A stretch of 64,000 bases of DNA from Gammaproteobacteria bacterium (GTDB taxonomy: Bacteria; Pseudomonadota; Gammaproteobacteria; Steroidobacterales; GCA-2729495): positions 62,001 to 126,000 of the forward strand of contig JAAERX010000002.1 of the NCBI GenBank assembly GCA_024229935.1. Reading direction: 5' to 3'. Positions 10,226 to 20,602 of this stretch are shown here, piece after piece; position 1 is the stretch's first letter; each line of letters opens with the position of its first letter. The notes under the pieces were generated by a model that saw nothing but the letters and a program-made list of their open reading frames with translations, did not search any database and had not been told where the DNA came from. A program made the position numbers and the translations under genes.

Positions 10226-11079
10226 TCGATAGATTCCGCAATATCTTCCCGCGTTACTTCCAGTCGGTGTATACGGCGACGATCAGCCTGTACGACTCTG
10301 AAACAAAACCCTTCAGAGCGGGCAACTTCACCACGCCGGGGCAAACGGCCAAACTCACGCATAACCAGCCCGCCTATAGTTTCATAATCATCATCATCCA
10401 GCTGTGAAGAAAAATACTCATTGAATTCATCTATACGTGTGAGCGCCATGACATTCCAGTGATTACCCTGTTCCTGAATGGCATCTGCTGCCTCAGGATC
10501 ATGCTCATCGTCAATTTCACCAACAATTTCTTCAAGTACATCTTCAATTGTGAGCAAGCCAGAGGTACCACCATACTCATCGACAACAATTGCCATATGA
10601 TTGTGACTGCTACGGAATTCCTGCAACAGCGTATCCAGTCGCTTACTCTCAGGGATAAAGGTAGCCGGGCGGAGAAAACCAGTCAGGTCAAGTGATTTAC
10701 CAGGGGATTCAACAATAAACCGCAGCACATCCTTAGCTAGCAAAATACCCATAACTTCATCACGATCCTCACCTATTACTGGAAATCGTGAGTGACCACA
10801 CTCAACAATAGCACCAAGTAATTCATTCATAGGTGCGTCACTTTCCAACACCACCATCTGTGAGCGTGGAATCATAACTTCACGAACCTGCATGTGAGAT
10901 ACCTGTAGGACGCCTTTGAGCATGCGTAATTCCTGCTGCTCCAACACAGATTTCCACCGTGAATCATCCAGCAACTCAATCAGATCAGCCCGACTATCAG
11001 GCTTTCCTTTTAGTAATCCTCGAACCCGCATAATCAGACTACTGTCAGTACCTTTCGGTTTTGAATTTTTATCATTCAT
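10222..11079 (-). CDS. corC: CorC/YbeX-type CBS-domain protein
   Basis: This 285-residue cytosolic protein has the paired CBS domain (about residues 65-190, starting at MIPRSQMVVLESDAPMNELL) and the C-terminal CorC/HlyC domain (about 200-280, ending in RRIHRLEVTRED). The family has been linked to cobalt/magnesium efflux and, in newer work, to ribosome maturation, so the exact role is open. The acidic linker EIVGEIDDEHDPE between the domains is typical. Its position between ybeY and lnt is the conserved gammaproteobacterial order. Confidence 0.92.
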   Translation of the reverse strand: MNDKNSKPKGTDSSLIMRVRGLLKGKPDSRADLIELLDDSRWKSVLEQQELRMLKGVLQVSHMQVREVMIPRSQMVVLESDAPMNELLGAIVECGHSRFPVIGEDRDEVMGILLAKDVLRFIVESPGKSLDLTGFLRPATFIPESKRLDTLLQEFRSSHNHMAIVVDEYGGTSGLLTIEDVLEEIVGEIDDEHDPEAADAIQEQGNHWNVMALTRIDEFNEYFSSQLDDDDYETIGGLVMREFGRLPRRGEVARSEGFCFRVVQADRRRIHRLEVTREDIAESIE

Positions 11080-11101
11080 AGTTATTTAGCGCCTGCCGGA
11101 C

Positions 11102-11623
11102 TTAAGCTCCGGATGTATCCAGACCCACATCTGCATACGGGTTTTCAAATCCAAGTGTTTCAAGCACTTGGATTTCCAATGGCTCCATCATGTTGGCCTC
11201 TGCTTCTTCATAATGATCAAGGCCTGCTAAATGCAGGACTCCATGTACGGTCATATGCGCCATATGAGCACAAAAATTTTTATTTTGCTGTTCTGCTTCC
11301 CTGCTAACAACGTCATAACAAATAACAAGGTCGCCGAGTTCCGCCTCACAATCAGCCTCCTCAGGAAGCGCATTTATACCTGCAGGGAATGCCAACACAT
11401 TTGTAGGATGATGGGTATCGCGGAAACTACTGTTTAACTTACTACTTTCAGTGCTGGTCACAATTCTTATTGTAACGCAGGCTTGTTCCGGCAAGTCCAC
11501 ACCAGGCACCTCACTTAGTGCAGTATTAACCCACCGGGCGAATTCCGATTCACCCGGCAATTCATCACTGGTTTCAACCGCCACCTGCAATGTAACTCGA
11601 AACGGGTCAGATGTAGCTTTCAC
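11102..11623 (-). CDS. ybeY: Endoribonuclease / rRNA maturation factor YbeY
   Basis: YbeY is a zinc-dependent single-strand RNase needed for 16S rRNA 3' end maturation and late 70S quality control. The 173 residues include the metal motif HGVLHLAGLDHYEE (the three histidines bind zinc) and the upstream NVLAFPAG segment. The N-terminal 15-20 residues are less conserved. The GTG start shares one base with the ybeZ stop (TAGTG), so the genes are coupled. Confidence 0.93.
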   Translation of the reverse strand: MKATSDPFRVTLQVAVETSDELPGESEFARWVNTALSEVPGVDLPEQACVTIRIVTSTESSKLNSSFRDTHHPTNVLAFPAGINALPEEADCEAELGDLVICYDVVSREAEQQNKNFCAHMAHMTVHGVLHLAGLDHYEEAEANMMEPLEIQVLETLGFENPYADVGLDTSGA

Positions 11624-12654
11624 TATTCTGGACCAGTTCTATATTCATGGTCTTCATAGGCTTCCACAATCTTCTGTACTAATGGGTGACGCACAACATC
11701 CCGGGAACTGAAATAATCAAACGATACCCCCTCAACATCCGTCAATACGTCAGCAATATGCTTCAAACCTGAAGCCTGATGGTTTGGTAAATCAATCTGC
11801 GTAATATCACCCGTAACCACAGCACGAGAGCCAAAACCCATCCGGGTCAGAAACATTTTCATTTGTTCGGCAGTTGTATTCTGCGCCTCATCTAAAATAA
11901 TGAAACACTCATTAAGAGAGCGTCCGCGCATAAAAGCAAGTGGGGCAATCTCAATAATATTTTTCTCAATTAATCGTGCAACCTGATCAGAGCCAAGCAT
12001 TTCATAAAGCGCATCGTACATAGGCCGCAGATAAGGATCGACCTTCTGGGACATATCACCAGGCAAAAACCCCAGTCTTTCACCTGCTTCTACGGCAGGT
12101 CTGACCAAAACAATCCTGCGCACATGCTCCTGGTCCAGTGACTCCACAGCACTGGCTACTGCCAGATATGTTTTACCTGTACCGGCCGGCCCTATACCAA
12201 AACATAAATCTTTACTTCGCAGGTTTGCCACATAGTTTTTCTGATTAGATCCTCGTGGCTGAATGCGAACACGGCGAGTTGAAATAACCTGTGCATCAAC
12301 TCCAGACAAAGATTCAGAAGACAATCTTACACGGCTATTCTGGTCTGACTTACCGTCACCCTTATCACTTGCTTTATTATTCATGACTGTTTCCTGCAAA
12401 CATATATGGACACGTTGTAAATTAAGTGTTTCCTTTGTGGCCAGTACATACAATTCCTGTATAACCTGCTCCCCCATAGCAGAAGCATGGCGCGGGCCCA
12501 CCACACGAAAATGATTCCCACGATTGCTTATGTGCACGCCAAGACGTTGTTCTATCTGCCGGAGATGTTCATCAAACTGGCCACAAAGATTGGCCAAAAC
12601 ATTGTTATTGGCGGGTTCCAGAAGGAACTCCCTTGTTTCTATCGCGGCGTTCAA
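11623..12654 (-). CDS. ybeZ: PhoH-family ATPase YbeZ
   Basis: YbeZ is a PhoH-like ATPase that works with YbeY in rRNA processing. The 343 residues show an N-terminal KH-like region and then the ATPase core: Walker A GPAGTGKT at residues 155-162, Walker B with FIILDEAQNT, and VTGDITQIDLP downstream. The start appears to be TTG at 12654: MNAAIETREFLLEPANN lines up with the family N-terminus and no in-frame ATG lies nearby. A low-complexity stretch rich in K, D and S near residues 92-107 separates the two regions. Confidence 0.92.
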   Translation of the reverse strand: MNAAIETREFLLEPANNNVLANLCGQFDEHLRQIEQRLGVHISNRGNHFRVVGPRHASAMGEQVIQELYVLATKETLNLQRVHICLQETVMNNKASDKGDGKSDQNSRVRLSSESLSGVDAQVISTRRVRIQPRGSNQKNYVANLRSKDLCFGIGPAGTGKTYLAVASAVESLDQEHVRRIVLVRPAVEAGERLGFLPGDMSQKVDPYLRPMYDALYEMLGSDQVARLIEKNIIEIAPLAFMRGRSLNECFIILDEAQNTTAEQMKMFLTRMGFGSRAVVTGDITQIDLPNHQASGLKHIADVLTDVEGVSFDYFSSRDVVRHPLVQKIVEAYEDHEYRTGPE

Positions 12655-12684
12655 AGGCTAAACGATTTCCGTCCTCGCATAAGA

Positions 12685-14025
12685 TCAGGCAGCTTCTGAT
12701 TCAAGATAGAGCCGCCCGCGTAAAGAATTAGGCCCAGCTTTCGTAATAATTACATCCACAAAATGACCTATTACCTCTGGATCTGCCTGAAAGTTAACCC
12801 AACGATTATTTTCAGTCTTACCAGCCATTTCACGGTTATTACGTACTGATGGGCGCTCAACCAACACTTTCTGCACAGTGCCAACCATTGAGTCACTGAT
12901 AGCCAGTGCCTGTTCATTGATCATTTCCTTCAAGAGTTTCAGGCGTGCATTCTTGGTATCAAGATCCACCTCATCAGCAAAGGATGCTGCCGGAGTGCCT
13001 GGCCGGGCGCTGTATAAAAAGCTATAAGACTGATCAAAACCAATCTCCTTTACCAGCGCCATTGTTGCAGCAAAATCATTTTCAGTTTCTCCCGGAAACC
13101 CCACAATAATATCCGTGGACAAGCAAATATCCGGACGTAATTCACGAAGCTTGCGTATCTTCTGTTTGTACTCAAGTACGGTATAGCCACGCTTCATAAG
13201 AGCAAGTACACGATCAGAACCACTTTGTACCGGCAAATGCAGATAATTAGCTAGTTTAGGCACATCTGCAAATGCCTGGATCAGGCGATCATTAAACTCC
13301 ACAGGATGGGAAGTGATGTAACGTATACGCTCAATAGTATCGATTGCTGCCACGTAATGGATCAGCGTAACAAGATCAGCAATATTGCCATCATGCATTA
13401 CGCCACGATAGCCGTTGACGTTTTGACCAAGCAGGGTTACCTCTCGCATACCCTGATGAGCCAGACCCGCAACTTCTGCAACAACATCATCAAGTGGGCG
13501 GCTAATCTCCTCACCCCTTGTATAAGGCACCACACAGAAACTGCAATACTTACTACAGCCTTCCATAACAGAGACAAACGCCGTAGGGCCCTCACTGCGT
13601 GACGGGGGCAAATTATCAAACTTCTCTATTTCAGGGAAACTGACATCAACAACTGAAGATGCTTTACCACGTGCCTCATCGAGCATAGCGGGCAAACGAT
13701 GCAAGGTCTGGGGACCAAACACCATATCAACATAAGGCGCACGCTTGGTAATTGCCTCACCTTCCTGACTGGCGACACAACCACCCACACCTATAACAAG
13801 CTCTGGCCGGTCATTTTTCCATTTTTTCCAGCGGCCTAGCTGATGGAAAACTTTCTCCTGAGCTTTTTCACGTATAGAACAGGTGTTCAACAGTAATACA
13901 TCTGCCTGTAGAGGGTCATCTGTCAATTCCAGGCCATGACTAACATGCAGCACGTCCACCATTTTGGTGGAATCGTACTCATTCATCTGACACCCGAAGG
14001 TCTTTATGTAGAGCTTACCCGGCAT
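12685..14025 (-). CDS. miaB: tRNA-2-methylthio-N6-isopentenyladenosine synthase MiaB
   Basis: MiaB is a radical-SAM methylthiotransferase that modifies A37 of tRNAs reading UNN codons. The 446 residues have the three domains in order. The N-terminal domain has cysteines in FGCQMNEYD (Cys12), [12 protein letters not shown] and GVGGCVASQ. The radical-SAM domain has [15 protein letters not shown]. The C-terminal TRAM domain runs from about residue 375. It is the first gene of the operon that continues with ybeZ, ybeY, corC and lnt. Confidence 0.97.
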   Translation of the reverse strand: MPGKLYIKTFGCQMNEYDSTKMVDVLHVSHGLELTDDPLQADVLLLNTCSIREKAQEKVFHQLGRWKKWKNDRPELVIGVGGCVASQEGEAITKRAPYVDMVFGPQTLHRLPAMLDEARGKASSVVDVSFPEIEKFDNLPPSRSEGPTAFVSVMEGCSKYCSFCVVPYTRGEEISRPLDDVVAEVAGLAHQGMREVTLLGQNVNGYRGVMHDGNIADLVTLIHYVAAIDTIERIRYITSHPVEFNDRLIQAFADVPKLANYLHLPVQSGSDRVLALMKRGYTVLEYKQKIRKLRELRPDICLSTDIIVGFPGETENDFAATMALVKEIGFDQSYSFLYSARPGTPAASFADEVDLDTKNARLKLLKEMINEQALAISDSMVGTVQKVLVERPSVRNNREMAGKTENNRWVNFQADPEVIGHFVDVIITKAGPNSLRGRLYLESEAA

Positions 14026-14078
14026 ACCCAGGAACCCTTGCTCCCGCTTCCCGCATGACTGATTAGATGGAATCCAGC

Positions 14079-15791
14079 CTAGCGGATGAAGCCCATACTT
14101 TCCAGCTTCACAAGAATACGCTGTGCTGCAAGGTCTGCACTAAGTTCCTCGGTCTTGATAACAACCTCAGCATTCTCAGGGGCTTCATAAGGATCACTAA
14201 TACCGGTGAACTCCTTAATAATACCAGCACGTGCTTTAGCATACAGACCCTTACGATCACGCTCCTCACAGGTCTCCAGTGTCGTCGCAACATGCACCTC
14301 AATAAAGCCACCACCGGCCTCACACATATCTCGCACAATCCGACGAGTAGTGGTATAGGGTGCGATAGGCGCACAAATTGCTATACCACCATGCTTGGTG
14401 ATTTCACTGGCCACATAGCCAATACGCTGAATATTCAGATCTCTATGTTCTTTCGAGAAGCCCAGTTCACTGGAAAGATGCTGACGAACATGGTCTCCAT
14501 CAAGTAGCGTCACATTCCGACCGCCTGCTTCAAGCATCTTAACAAGCAATGCATTGGCTATTGTGGACTTCCCAGAACCGGACAGTCCTGTAAAAAATAC
14601 GGTAAAGCCCTGCTTATGACGTGGTGGATATGACTTACGTAACTCTGCCACCACATTTGGGTAAGAGAACCAATCCGGAATCTCAAGGCCTTCCTGAAGT
14701 CGACGACGGAATTCTGTACCCGAAATACTCAGCACTTTATCGTCATCACTCGCATCATCAGCAGGAATGTACTGAGCCTTATTCTCTGCATAGACCATCA
14801 TTTTAAATGGCACCATGGAGATACCAATTTCTTCTTCATGCTGCTCAAATAATTCCTGAGCATCATATGGCCCATAAAATGGATTACCGTTAGAGTCATT
14901 ACCAGGTCCCGCATGATCGCGACCGACAATCAGATGAGTACAACCGTAATTCTTACGGATGATGCCATGCCAGACTGCCTCGCGAGGGCCAGCCATACGC
15001 ATAGCCAGATTCAGCAAACTTAGGGTTGTAGTCTGTTCCGGATACTGCTCCAGCACCTTCTCATAGCAACGAACCCGCGTGTAATGATCAACATCACCTG
15101 GCTTGGTTAGACCAACTACTGGCTGAATAAGCAGATTTGCTTCCACATCTTTTGCTGCCCGAAATGTGATTTCCTGATGGGCACGATGCAACGGGTTTCT
15201 GGTCTGGAATGCCACTACTTTGCGCCAGCCCAGTTTTTCAAAGCGCGCACGCAGATCAGCAGGGTCATCACGCAACAATTTAAAATCGTAGTGCGTAGGC
15301 TTTTCAACACCCTGTAACTTACCACCGATATAAACCGGACCAGCAATATTATTTAGGAAGTGTACTGCCGGATGCGCTTCATCTTCTGAACCAAACACCT
15401 CTCGTGCTTCTTTTGCCTTATCAGGCTTATAGATATCAGCTATTTCCAGAACAGCAACCAATACCCCCTCTGGGTCACGTAGTGCAAGTTTTTCGCCTGC
15501 CTTTACACTGCCAGCAAATTCCTCACCAACATCAAGTGTAATGGGCATGGGCCACAGTACGCCACTCGGAAGACGCATTTCACTGACTACACTTTCATAT
15601 TCAGCTTGATTCAAAAAACCGTCCAGCGGCGAGAAGGCGCCATTCAGAATCAGCTCTATATCGCAAAGCTGGCGATCGGTCAGGTCCCAGGATGTGTAAT
15701 CCAATGCTTCTTTTTTTACTTGTTCAACCTCTTTATCACCAAGATAAAGATTCTTAAGTTCGCCGCCGTGTGGTTCTTTAAAAGCACCCAT
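14079..15791 (-). CDS. Bifunctional ATP sulfurylase / APS kinase (Sat-CysC fusion)
   Basis: The enzyme makes adenylylsulfate from ATP and sulfate and phosphorylates it to PAPS; the sulfurylase can also run in reverse to make ATP in sulfur oxidisers. In the 570-residue protein the sulfurylase part is roughly residues 1-390, with [10 protein letters not shown] and GRDHAGPG. The kinase part is 396-570, with Walker [10 protein letters not shown] at 402-410 and [10 protein letters not shown]. The frame is open to 15860, but AGGA sits 9 nt before the ATG at 15791, which also fits the family N-terminus. This is the single-chain Sat type, not CysDN. A long hairpin precedes it in the leader. Confidence 0.93.
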   Translation of the reverse strand: MGAFKEPHGGELKNLYLGDKEVEQVKKEALDYTSWDLTDRQLCDIELILNGAFSPLDGFLNQAEYESVVSEMRLPSGVLWPMPITLDVGEEFAGSVKAGEKLALRDPEGVLVAVLEIADIYKPDKAKEAREVFGSEDEAHPAVHFLNNIAGPVYIGGKLQGVEKPTHYDFKLLRDDPADLRARFEKLGWRKVVAFQTRNPLHRAHQEITFRAAKDVEANLLIQPVVGLTKPGDVDHYTRVRCYEKVLEQYPEQTTTLSLLNLAMRMAGPREAVWHGIIRKNYGCTHLIVGRDHAGPGNDSNGNPFYGPYDAQELFEQHEEEIGISMVPFKMMVYAENKAQYIPADDASDDDKVLSISGTEFRRRLQEGLEIPDWFSYPNVVAELRKSYPPRHKQGFTVFFTGLSGSGKSTIANALLVKMLEAGGRNVTLLDGDHVRQHLSSELGFSKEHRDLNIQRIGYVASEITKHGGIAICAPIAPYTTTRRIVRDMCEAGGGFIEVHVATTLETCEERDRKGLYAKARAGIIKEFTGISDPYEAPENAEVVIKTEELSADLAAQRILVKLESMGFIR

Positions 15792-16107
15792 GATATTCAT
15801 TCCTAAAAATTTTTTGTTAAGCTTTTGTGTGGAAAATATTTTCGGCACACACACCTGCACAGGTATGTGTGCCGAAAATATCCTAAAGGTTTAAACGCCT
15901 CTCTGACGTCGCTATTATTTTATTCAACTAGCCTGAAGTACCCGTCAGGGTTTTGTTCAGGGGCGCGTAAATTAGCACGTACGTCTGAGGCGACTGATAC
16001 TAAATGGTTATATCGTGATAGTGCAGGTTTATGACCATAATTCAGGATTCCAGTATGACGCTAACCGGAAAAGACATAGGCATCAGGTAAAACCAAAAGA
16101 ATCCGGG
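15792..16107 (-). promoter_or_regulatory. Leader region between ssb and sat/cysC
   Basis: These 316 bp hold no credible gene. The part nearest sat is AT-rich and contains the 46-bp hairpin described separately. On the minus strand a stretch reading TTGAATAAAATAATAG near 15910-15930 looks like a promoter core but lacks a good -35 partner. No known riboswitch motif was recognised by eye. Confidence 0.45.
15836..15881 (-). terminator. Long near-perfect hairpin in the sat leader
   Basis: Two 21-nt arms pair with one mismatch around a 4-nt loop. The left arm starts ATATTTTCGGCACACA; the right arm ends TGTGTGCCGAAAATAT. On the minus strand it is followed by TATTTTCC, a modest T-run, and the sat start is 45 nt further on. 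It could be the ssb terminator, an attenuator for sat, or a protein-binding palindrome; the sequence alone does not decide. Confidence 0.6.
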
Positions 16108-16548
16108 TCAGAAGGGAATCTCATCATCTAAAGGCGGATTACCTGATTGTGCAGCTGCAGCAGGCGGCGGAGCTGACTGGGCGGCCGGAGCACCCATACC
16201 TGCATTGCCACCACGAGCACCCAGCATCTGCATATCACGGGCCTCAATCTCAGTGGTCCAGCGGTCATTACCGTTTTTATCCTGCCACTTACGGGTTTTC
16301 AGCTTACCTTCAATATAAACTTGGGAGCCCTTACGCAGGTATTCACCTGCTATCTCAGCCTGCCGTTTAAACATAACAATATTATGCCACTCGGTCCTTT
16401 CAACCTTTTCACCACTGGTCTTATCTTTCCATGAATCTGTTGTGGCCAGACTAAAATTGCAGACACAGTCACCACTGGGCATGTACTTTGTTTCTGGATC
16501 CTTACCCAGGTTTCCGACGAGAATGACCTTATTAACTCCGCGCGCCAT
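16108..16548 (-). CDS. ssb: Single-stranded DNA-binding protein SSB
   Basis: SSB coats single-stranded DNA during replication, repair and recombination. The 146-residue protein has the OB fold at about residues 1-110 ([15 protein letters not shown], then [21 protein letters not shown]). A short Ala/Pro/Gly-rich linker follows, then the acidic tip DDEIPF that docks partner proteins. The linker is short compared with E. coli SSB (178 residues). GGGGAG precedes the ATG. The gene is divergent from uvrA, a classical gammaproteobacterial arrangement. Confidence 0.96.
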   Translation of the reverse strand: MARGVNKVILVGNLGKDPETKYMPSGDCVCNFSLATTDSWKDKTSGEKVERTEWHNIVMFKRQAEIAGEYLRKGSQVYIEGKLKTRKWQDKNGNDRWTTEIEARDMQMLGARGGNAGMGAPAAQSAPPPAAAAQSGNPPLDDEIPF

Positions 16549-16939
16549 ACTGCTCCCCTATTCCTATCTATTTGTTTTATATGTTTATTTTTCTGATTGT
16601 TGTTGCTAACAACGGTATCTGCTCATTGTATGCTTTCAGGGAGAAAAACACACGCCCATTAATGACTGAAAGCACTGGAAATTGTTTAGCTGCGCTACCC
16701 AATAATTTTACTGAGGCACATTATACTAACCCCATACATATCAGAAATAAGGTCAAACAATACCCCACAGACCGTGGTCAAAGCTGCCAACTAGTTCAGG
16801 CCTTGTGCCTCAGGAAGCATAAGCTGAGGGACATCCTCTCCATGAAAGACCCGGCAAAATATTTTGTAAGCTCATTACCACCACACCATCAAACAAAACA
16901 AGCTATATTTACGGGTTCGATCAGCATAGTGACCAAACC
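16549..16939. promoter_or_regulatory. Divergent ssb-uvrA spacer
   Basis: These 391 bp must contain both promoters. The plus-strand reading frame from 16572 across the uvrA start looks unconstrained and is not called. Features seen are a CTG-N10-CAG sequence at 16784-16799 and, just downstream, a CCTCAG-N10-CTGAGG inverted repeat. I could not assign -35/-10 pairs with confidence. Confidence 0.5.
16784..16799. promoter_or_regulatory. Possible LexA (SOS) box, weak
   Basis: CTGCCAACTAGTTCAG fits the CTG-N10-CAG frame of the gammaproteobacterial LexA box and is the only such match between ssb and uvrA. The centre lacks the alternating T/A run of strong boxes, so binding would be weak if it is real. 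The position, 141 bp upstream of uvrA, is plausible because uvrA is SOS-controlled in E. coli. Confidence 0.25.
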
Positions 16940-19789
16940 ATGCAAAATATCAGCATCCGGGGAGCCCGAACTCACAACCTCCAGAACATAAATCTGGACC
17001 TGCCCCGTGACAAACTCATTGTAATTACTGGTCTGTCAGGTTCAGGTAAATCATCACTTGCCTTTGATACAATTTACGCTGAAGGCCAGCGCCGTTACGT
17101 GGAATCATTATCCACGTATGCAAGACAGTTTCTGTCGATGATGGAAAAACCTGATTTTGACCACATCGAAGGTTTGTCCCCAGCAATTGCCATTGAGCAA
17201 AAATCAACCTCACACAACCCACGTTCCACTGTCGGCACAGTAACTGAGATATATGATTACCTGCGTTTACTCTACGCACGAGTAGGCCGACCACGCTGCC
17301 CCGAACATCACAATGACCTGCAGGCACAAACAGTTAGCCAGATGGTTGATCAGGTACTGGCACTGGCAGATGGCACACGCTTATTACTACTCGCTCCTGT
17401 AGTTCAGAACCGTAAGGGTGAACATTTACAGCTGCTGGCAGACCTACGCTCTCAGGGGTTTGTACGTGCCCGCATCAATGGGGAAGTATACGAACTGGAT
17501 GACCCACCAAAGCTGGATTTGCGGCGCAAACACAATATTGACGTCGTTGTTGATCGCTTCAAGATACATGATGACATGCGATTACGCCTTACAGAATCTT
17601 TTGAAACAGCATTGAGTATTGCGGAGGGTGTTGCCCGTATCGCATGGATGGATAAACCCGCACATACAGAACTGGTTTTTTCAGATAAATTTGCTTGCCC
17701 GGAATGCGGCTATGCTCTTGCAGAACTTGAACCACGGCTGTTTTCTTTTAATAACCCGATTGGTGCCTGTGACGCCTGTGATGGTCTTGGTGCAAAGCAG
17801 TTTTTTGATCCCGGCAGAGTAATTCGTAACCCCACCCTCAGCCTTGCTGGTGGAGCCATACGTGGCTGGGACCGTCGTAATTCTTACTATTCCCAGGTTA
17901 TACAGAGCCTCGCCGATCATTTTGGTTTTGATATTGAGGCCCCCTGGGAATCACTGGATAAAGAAACACAAAAAATACTGCTGCACGGGTGCAATGAAGA
18001 AGTTGAATTCATCTACCGGTCGACACGTGGTGCAAGCTTTAAACGTACGCATGCATTTGAAGGCGTACTTCCTAATCTTGAGCGCCGCTACCGTGAAACA
18101 GACTCAAGCAAGGTTCGTGAAGAGCTCGCAAAATATCTCAGCATTCAACCCTGCCCCAGCTGCAATGGCACAAGACTCAATAAAGCCGCTCGCAATGTTT
18201 TTATTAGCAAGCGAGCCATCCCTGAAATCACTGGAGAATCAGTTGCTAATGCACTCAACTTCTTTGATGCACTCCACCTGGAAGGGGCCCGAGGAGAAAT
18301 TGCCGATAAAATTATTAAAGAAATTAGTGAACGTCTGCGCTTTCTTGCTGATGTAGGACTGGAATACCTGACTTTAGATCGCAGTGCTGAAACTCTTTCA
18401 GGTGGCGAGGCACAACGCATCCGTCTTGCCAGTCAGATAGGCTCAGGCCTGGTAGGTGTCATGTACATTCTAGATGAGCCATCAATAGGCCTGCACCAGC
18501 GGGACAATGCACGCTTACTGAATACCCTGATTCGATTACGGGATCTGGGCAATACGGTCATGGTGGTTGAACATGATGAAGAAGCCATCATGGCTGCTGA
18601 TTATGTCATTGATATAGGCCCCGGAGCAGGCGTGCATGGCGGCCATATCGTAGCTGAAGGAACACCGCAGGAAATAAAAAATAATGCAACATCTCTTACC
18701 GGCCAGTACCTTTCCGGACGGCGATGCATTGAAATACCTACCAACCGGACCGCAATAGACAAGAAAAAACAATTACGTATCCGGGGTGCCAGCGGCAATA
18801 ACCTTAAGCAGGTAAACGCAGACATCCCTCTTGAGGCAATAACCTGCATTACGGGTGTTTCCGGTTCCGGCAAGTCCACACTTATTAACGACACTCTGTA
18901 TAAAAAAGCAGCTGAATTAATCAATAACAGCAGCCATAGCCCAGCCCCCTGCAAAGCAGTTGAGGGTCTGGATCAGATTGATCGGATTATTGATATCAGC
19001 CAGTCCCCTATTGGTCGTACACCACGCTCTAACCCGGCTACCTATGCTGGATTATTCACACCCGTACGCGAACTGTTTGCAGGGACACAGGAAGCCAGAT
19101 CCCGTGGTTACAAAGCGGGTCGCTTTAGCTTCAATGTAAAAGGCGGTCGCTGTGAATCCTGCCAGGGTGATGGCGTGATTAAAGTAGAAATGCACTTCCT
19201 ACCAGATATTTATGTACCCTGTGATTTATGCAAAGGCAAGCGATATAACCGTGAAACACTGGAAATAAAATATAAAGGGCACAGTATCGACAAGGTGCTC
19301 AATATGACCGTTGAGGATGCTCTGGGAATATTTCAGAATATACCGGTTATCGCCCGAAAACTGCAAACCCTGATGGATGTAGGTCTGAGTTACATACGTC
19401 TTGGACAAAGTGCTACCACCCTGTCGGGTGGTGAAGCTCAGCGAGTAAAGCTGGCCAAAGAGCTGTCCAAACGAAGCACTGGTAGCACACTCTACATACT
19501 GGATGAGCCCACTACAGGTCTACATTTTCATGACATTGCACAACTACTTCATGTGCTGCAGAAATTACGTGACCAGAGCAATACCATCGTTGTTATCGAA
19601 CATAATCTCGATGTCATCAAAACAGCCGACTGGATTATTGATCTGGGGCCCGAGGGTGGTGATGGCGGTGGCACGATAGTTGCTACAGGTACCCCTGAAG
19701 ATGTGGCTGCTAATAAGCAATCATTTACGGGACAATACTTGGCACCTTTACTCAAAAACCACAATAAGAATAAAGCCGCCGTTTCATAA
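16940..19789 (+). CDS. uvrA: Excinuclease ABC subunit UvrA
   Basis: UvrA is the damage-sensing ATPase of nucleotide excision repair. The 949 residues contain two ABC modules: Walker [10 protein letters not shown] at residues 31-39 and GVSGSGKST in the second half. The signature LSGGEAQR occurs twice, followed by [14 protein letters not shown] and [14 protein letters not shown]. Zinc modules are seen at [14 protein letters not shown] with CDACDGLG, and at CESCQGDG with [10 protein letters not shown]. The ATG has no clear Shine-Dalgarno sequence. A strong terminator lies 12 bp after the stop. Confidence 0.98.
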   Translation: MQNISIRGARTHNLQNINLDLPRDKLIVITGLSGSGKSSLAFDTIYAEGQRRYVESLSTYARQFLSMMEKPDFDHIEGLSPAIAIEQKSTSHNPRSTVGTVTEIYDYLRLLYARVGRPRCPEHHNDLQAQTVSQMVDQVLALADGTRLLLLAPVVQNRKGEHLQLLADLRSQGFVRARINGEVYELDDPPKLDLRRKHNIDVVVDRFKIHDDMRLRLTESFETALSIAEGVARIAWMDKPAHTELVFSDKFACPECGYALAELEPRLFSFNNPIGACDACDGLGAKQFFDPGRVIRNPTLSLAGGAIRGWDRRNSYYSQVIQSLADHFGFDIEAPWESLDKETQKILLHGCNEEVEFIYRSTRGASFKRTHAFEGVLPNLERRYRETDSSKVREELAKYLSIQPCPSCNGTRLNKAARNVFISKRAIPEITGESVANALNFFDALHLEGARGEIADKIIKEISERLRFLADVGLEYLTLDRSAETLSGGEAQRIRLASQIGSGLVGVMYILDEPSIGLHQRDNARLLNTLIRLRDLGNTVMVVEHDEEAIMAADYVIDIGPGAGVHGGHIVAEGTPQEIKNNATSLTGQYLSGRRCIEIPTNRTAIDKKKQLRIRGASGNNLKQVNADIPLEAITCITGVSGSGKSTLINDTLYKKAAELINNSSHSPAPCKAVEGLDQIDRIIDISQSPIGRTPRSNPATYAGLFTPVRELFAGTQEARSRGYKAGRFSFNVKGGRCESCQGDGVIKVEMHFLPDIYVPCDLCKGKRYNRETLEIKYKGHSIDKVLNMTVEDALGIFQNIPVIARKLQTLMDVGLSYIRLGQSATTLSGGEAQRVKLAKELSKRSTGSTLYILDEPTTGLHFHDIAQLLHVLQKLRDQSNTIVVIEHNLDVIKTADWIIDLGPEGGDGGGTIVATGTPEDVAANKQSFTGQYLAPLLKNHNKNKAAVS

Positions 19790-19800
19790 ACCATAGAACA

Positions 19801-19829
19801 AAAAAACCCCGCTAAAAGCGGGGTTTTTC
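19801..19829. terminator. Bidirectional intrinsic terminator after uvrA
   Basis: A perfect stem CCCCGC/GCGGGG with loop TAAAA is flanked by an A-run on the left and a T-run on the right. It can end uvrA on the plus strand and the PEP-CTERM cluster on the minus strand. Confidence 0.93.
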
Positions 19830-19857
19830 AAAATGATTAACCTGCTAACCAAATCAC

Positions 19858-20553
19858 TTAACTCGTAAGTATTTTTTTACGACGGGTAAAACCAAGCATG
19901 GCAAGTCCTGATGCAAATAACCAGACTGCTGCTGGAATAGGTACAGCATTTAGCTGAACATCATCAATTGAAAAAGTAACTGCCGATTCAGTGTAGACAA
20001 CAGGCTCGGCAAAAAAGATACCCGGCTGAAGTTTCCCTACCTGAGTAAAAATATGATTATAAGTCTTACCACCAAACCCTGGATCAAAAATTGATGGATC
20101 ATCTATCTGCAACACAAGCTGATACCAGGTATCAGGCGGCATAAGAACCCCGGATAGCCAGCTTGCTGCACCACCAGCTGATGACCCGATACGCACATAT
20201 GCCTCAAGTGATATATCTGAGTCATGCTTAAACCAGTAGCTCAGGGTTGTAACATCTTCACTTATCCAGTCACCCATAAAGGTGTTGCCATTCACACATG
20301 CCGTGTTTTGACAGCGAAACTGAATTAATGCGGAGCCAAAACTAGCTGTATTGGTTGCAATTTCACCGGTATAACTTATATAAGCTCCACCATCATGGCC
20401 CCCACTTGCATGCTCAGTAGGTGCAACACTATCTCTATCCAACCAGCCATTGGCACCGCCCTCAAATGTTTCCAGAGCAACTACCGTGGCCTGACTTGTA
20501 CCGCCCATAAATAAAAACAGCAGTAATATGCAACACTTATTATAATTTTTCAT
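19858..20553 (-). CDS. PEP-CTERM sorting-signal protein 1
   Basis: A 231-residue secreted protein. From the ATG at 20553 (GAGG 6 nt upstream; the frame is open to 20586) a signal peptide ends near GGTSQA. The body, starting VVALETFEGGANGWLDRD, looks like an all-beta, lectin- or jelly-roll-like domain with repeated W/Y-rich strands, but I cannot name a family. The C-terminus VPIPAAVWLFASGLAMLGF then RRKK is a PEP-CTERM tripartite signal: motif, membrane helix, basic tail. Such proteins are cut and released or anchored by an exosortase, none of which is in this window. It is third in a same-strand row of three. Confidence 0.85.
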   Translation of the reverse strand: MKNYNKCCILLLFLFMGGTSQATVVALETFEGGANGWLDRDSVAPTEHASGGHDGGAYISYTGEIATNTASFGSALIQFRCQNTACVNGNTFMGDWISEDVTTLSYWFKHDSDISLEAYVRIGSSAGGAASWLSGVLMPPDTWYQLVLQIDDPSIFDPGFGGKTYNHIFTQVGKLQPGIFFAEPVVYTESAVTFSIDDVQLNAVPIPAAVWLFASGLAMLGFTRRKKILTS

Positions 20554-20602
20554 ATTAAACCTCATCATTATGATGCGCCTTTTCAAGGAGGCACAGCTTG
20601 TC

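Noticed and set aside
15792-15860. Longer sat/cysC start (23 extra residues)
   Set aside because: The AGGA site is spaced for the ATG at 15791, and the family N-terminus starts there.
16572-16991. 139-residue plus-strand frame before uvrA
   Set aside because: It overlaps the uvrA start in another frame, has no ribosome site and an unconstrained composition.
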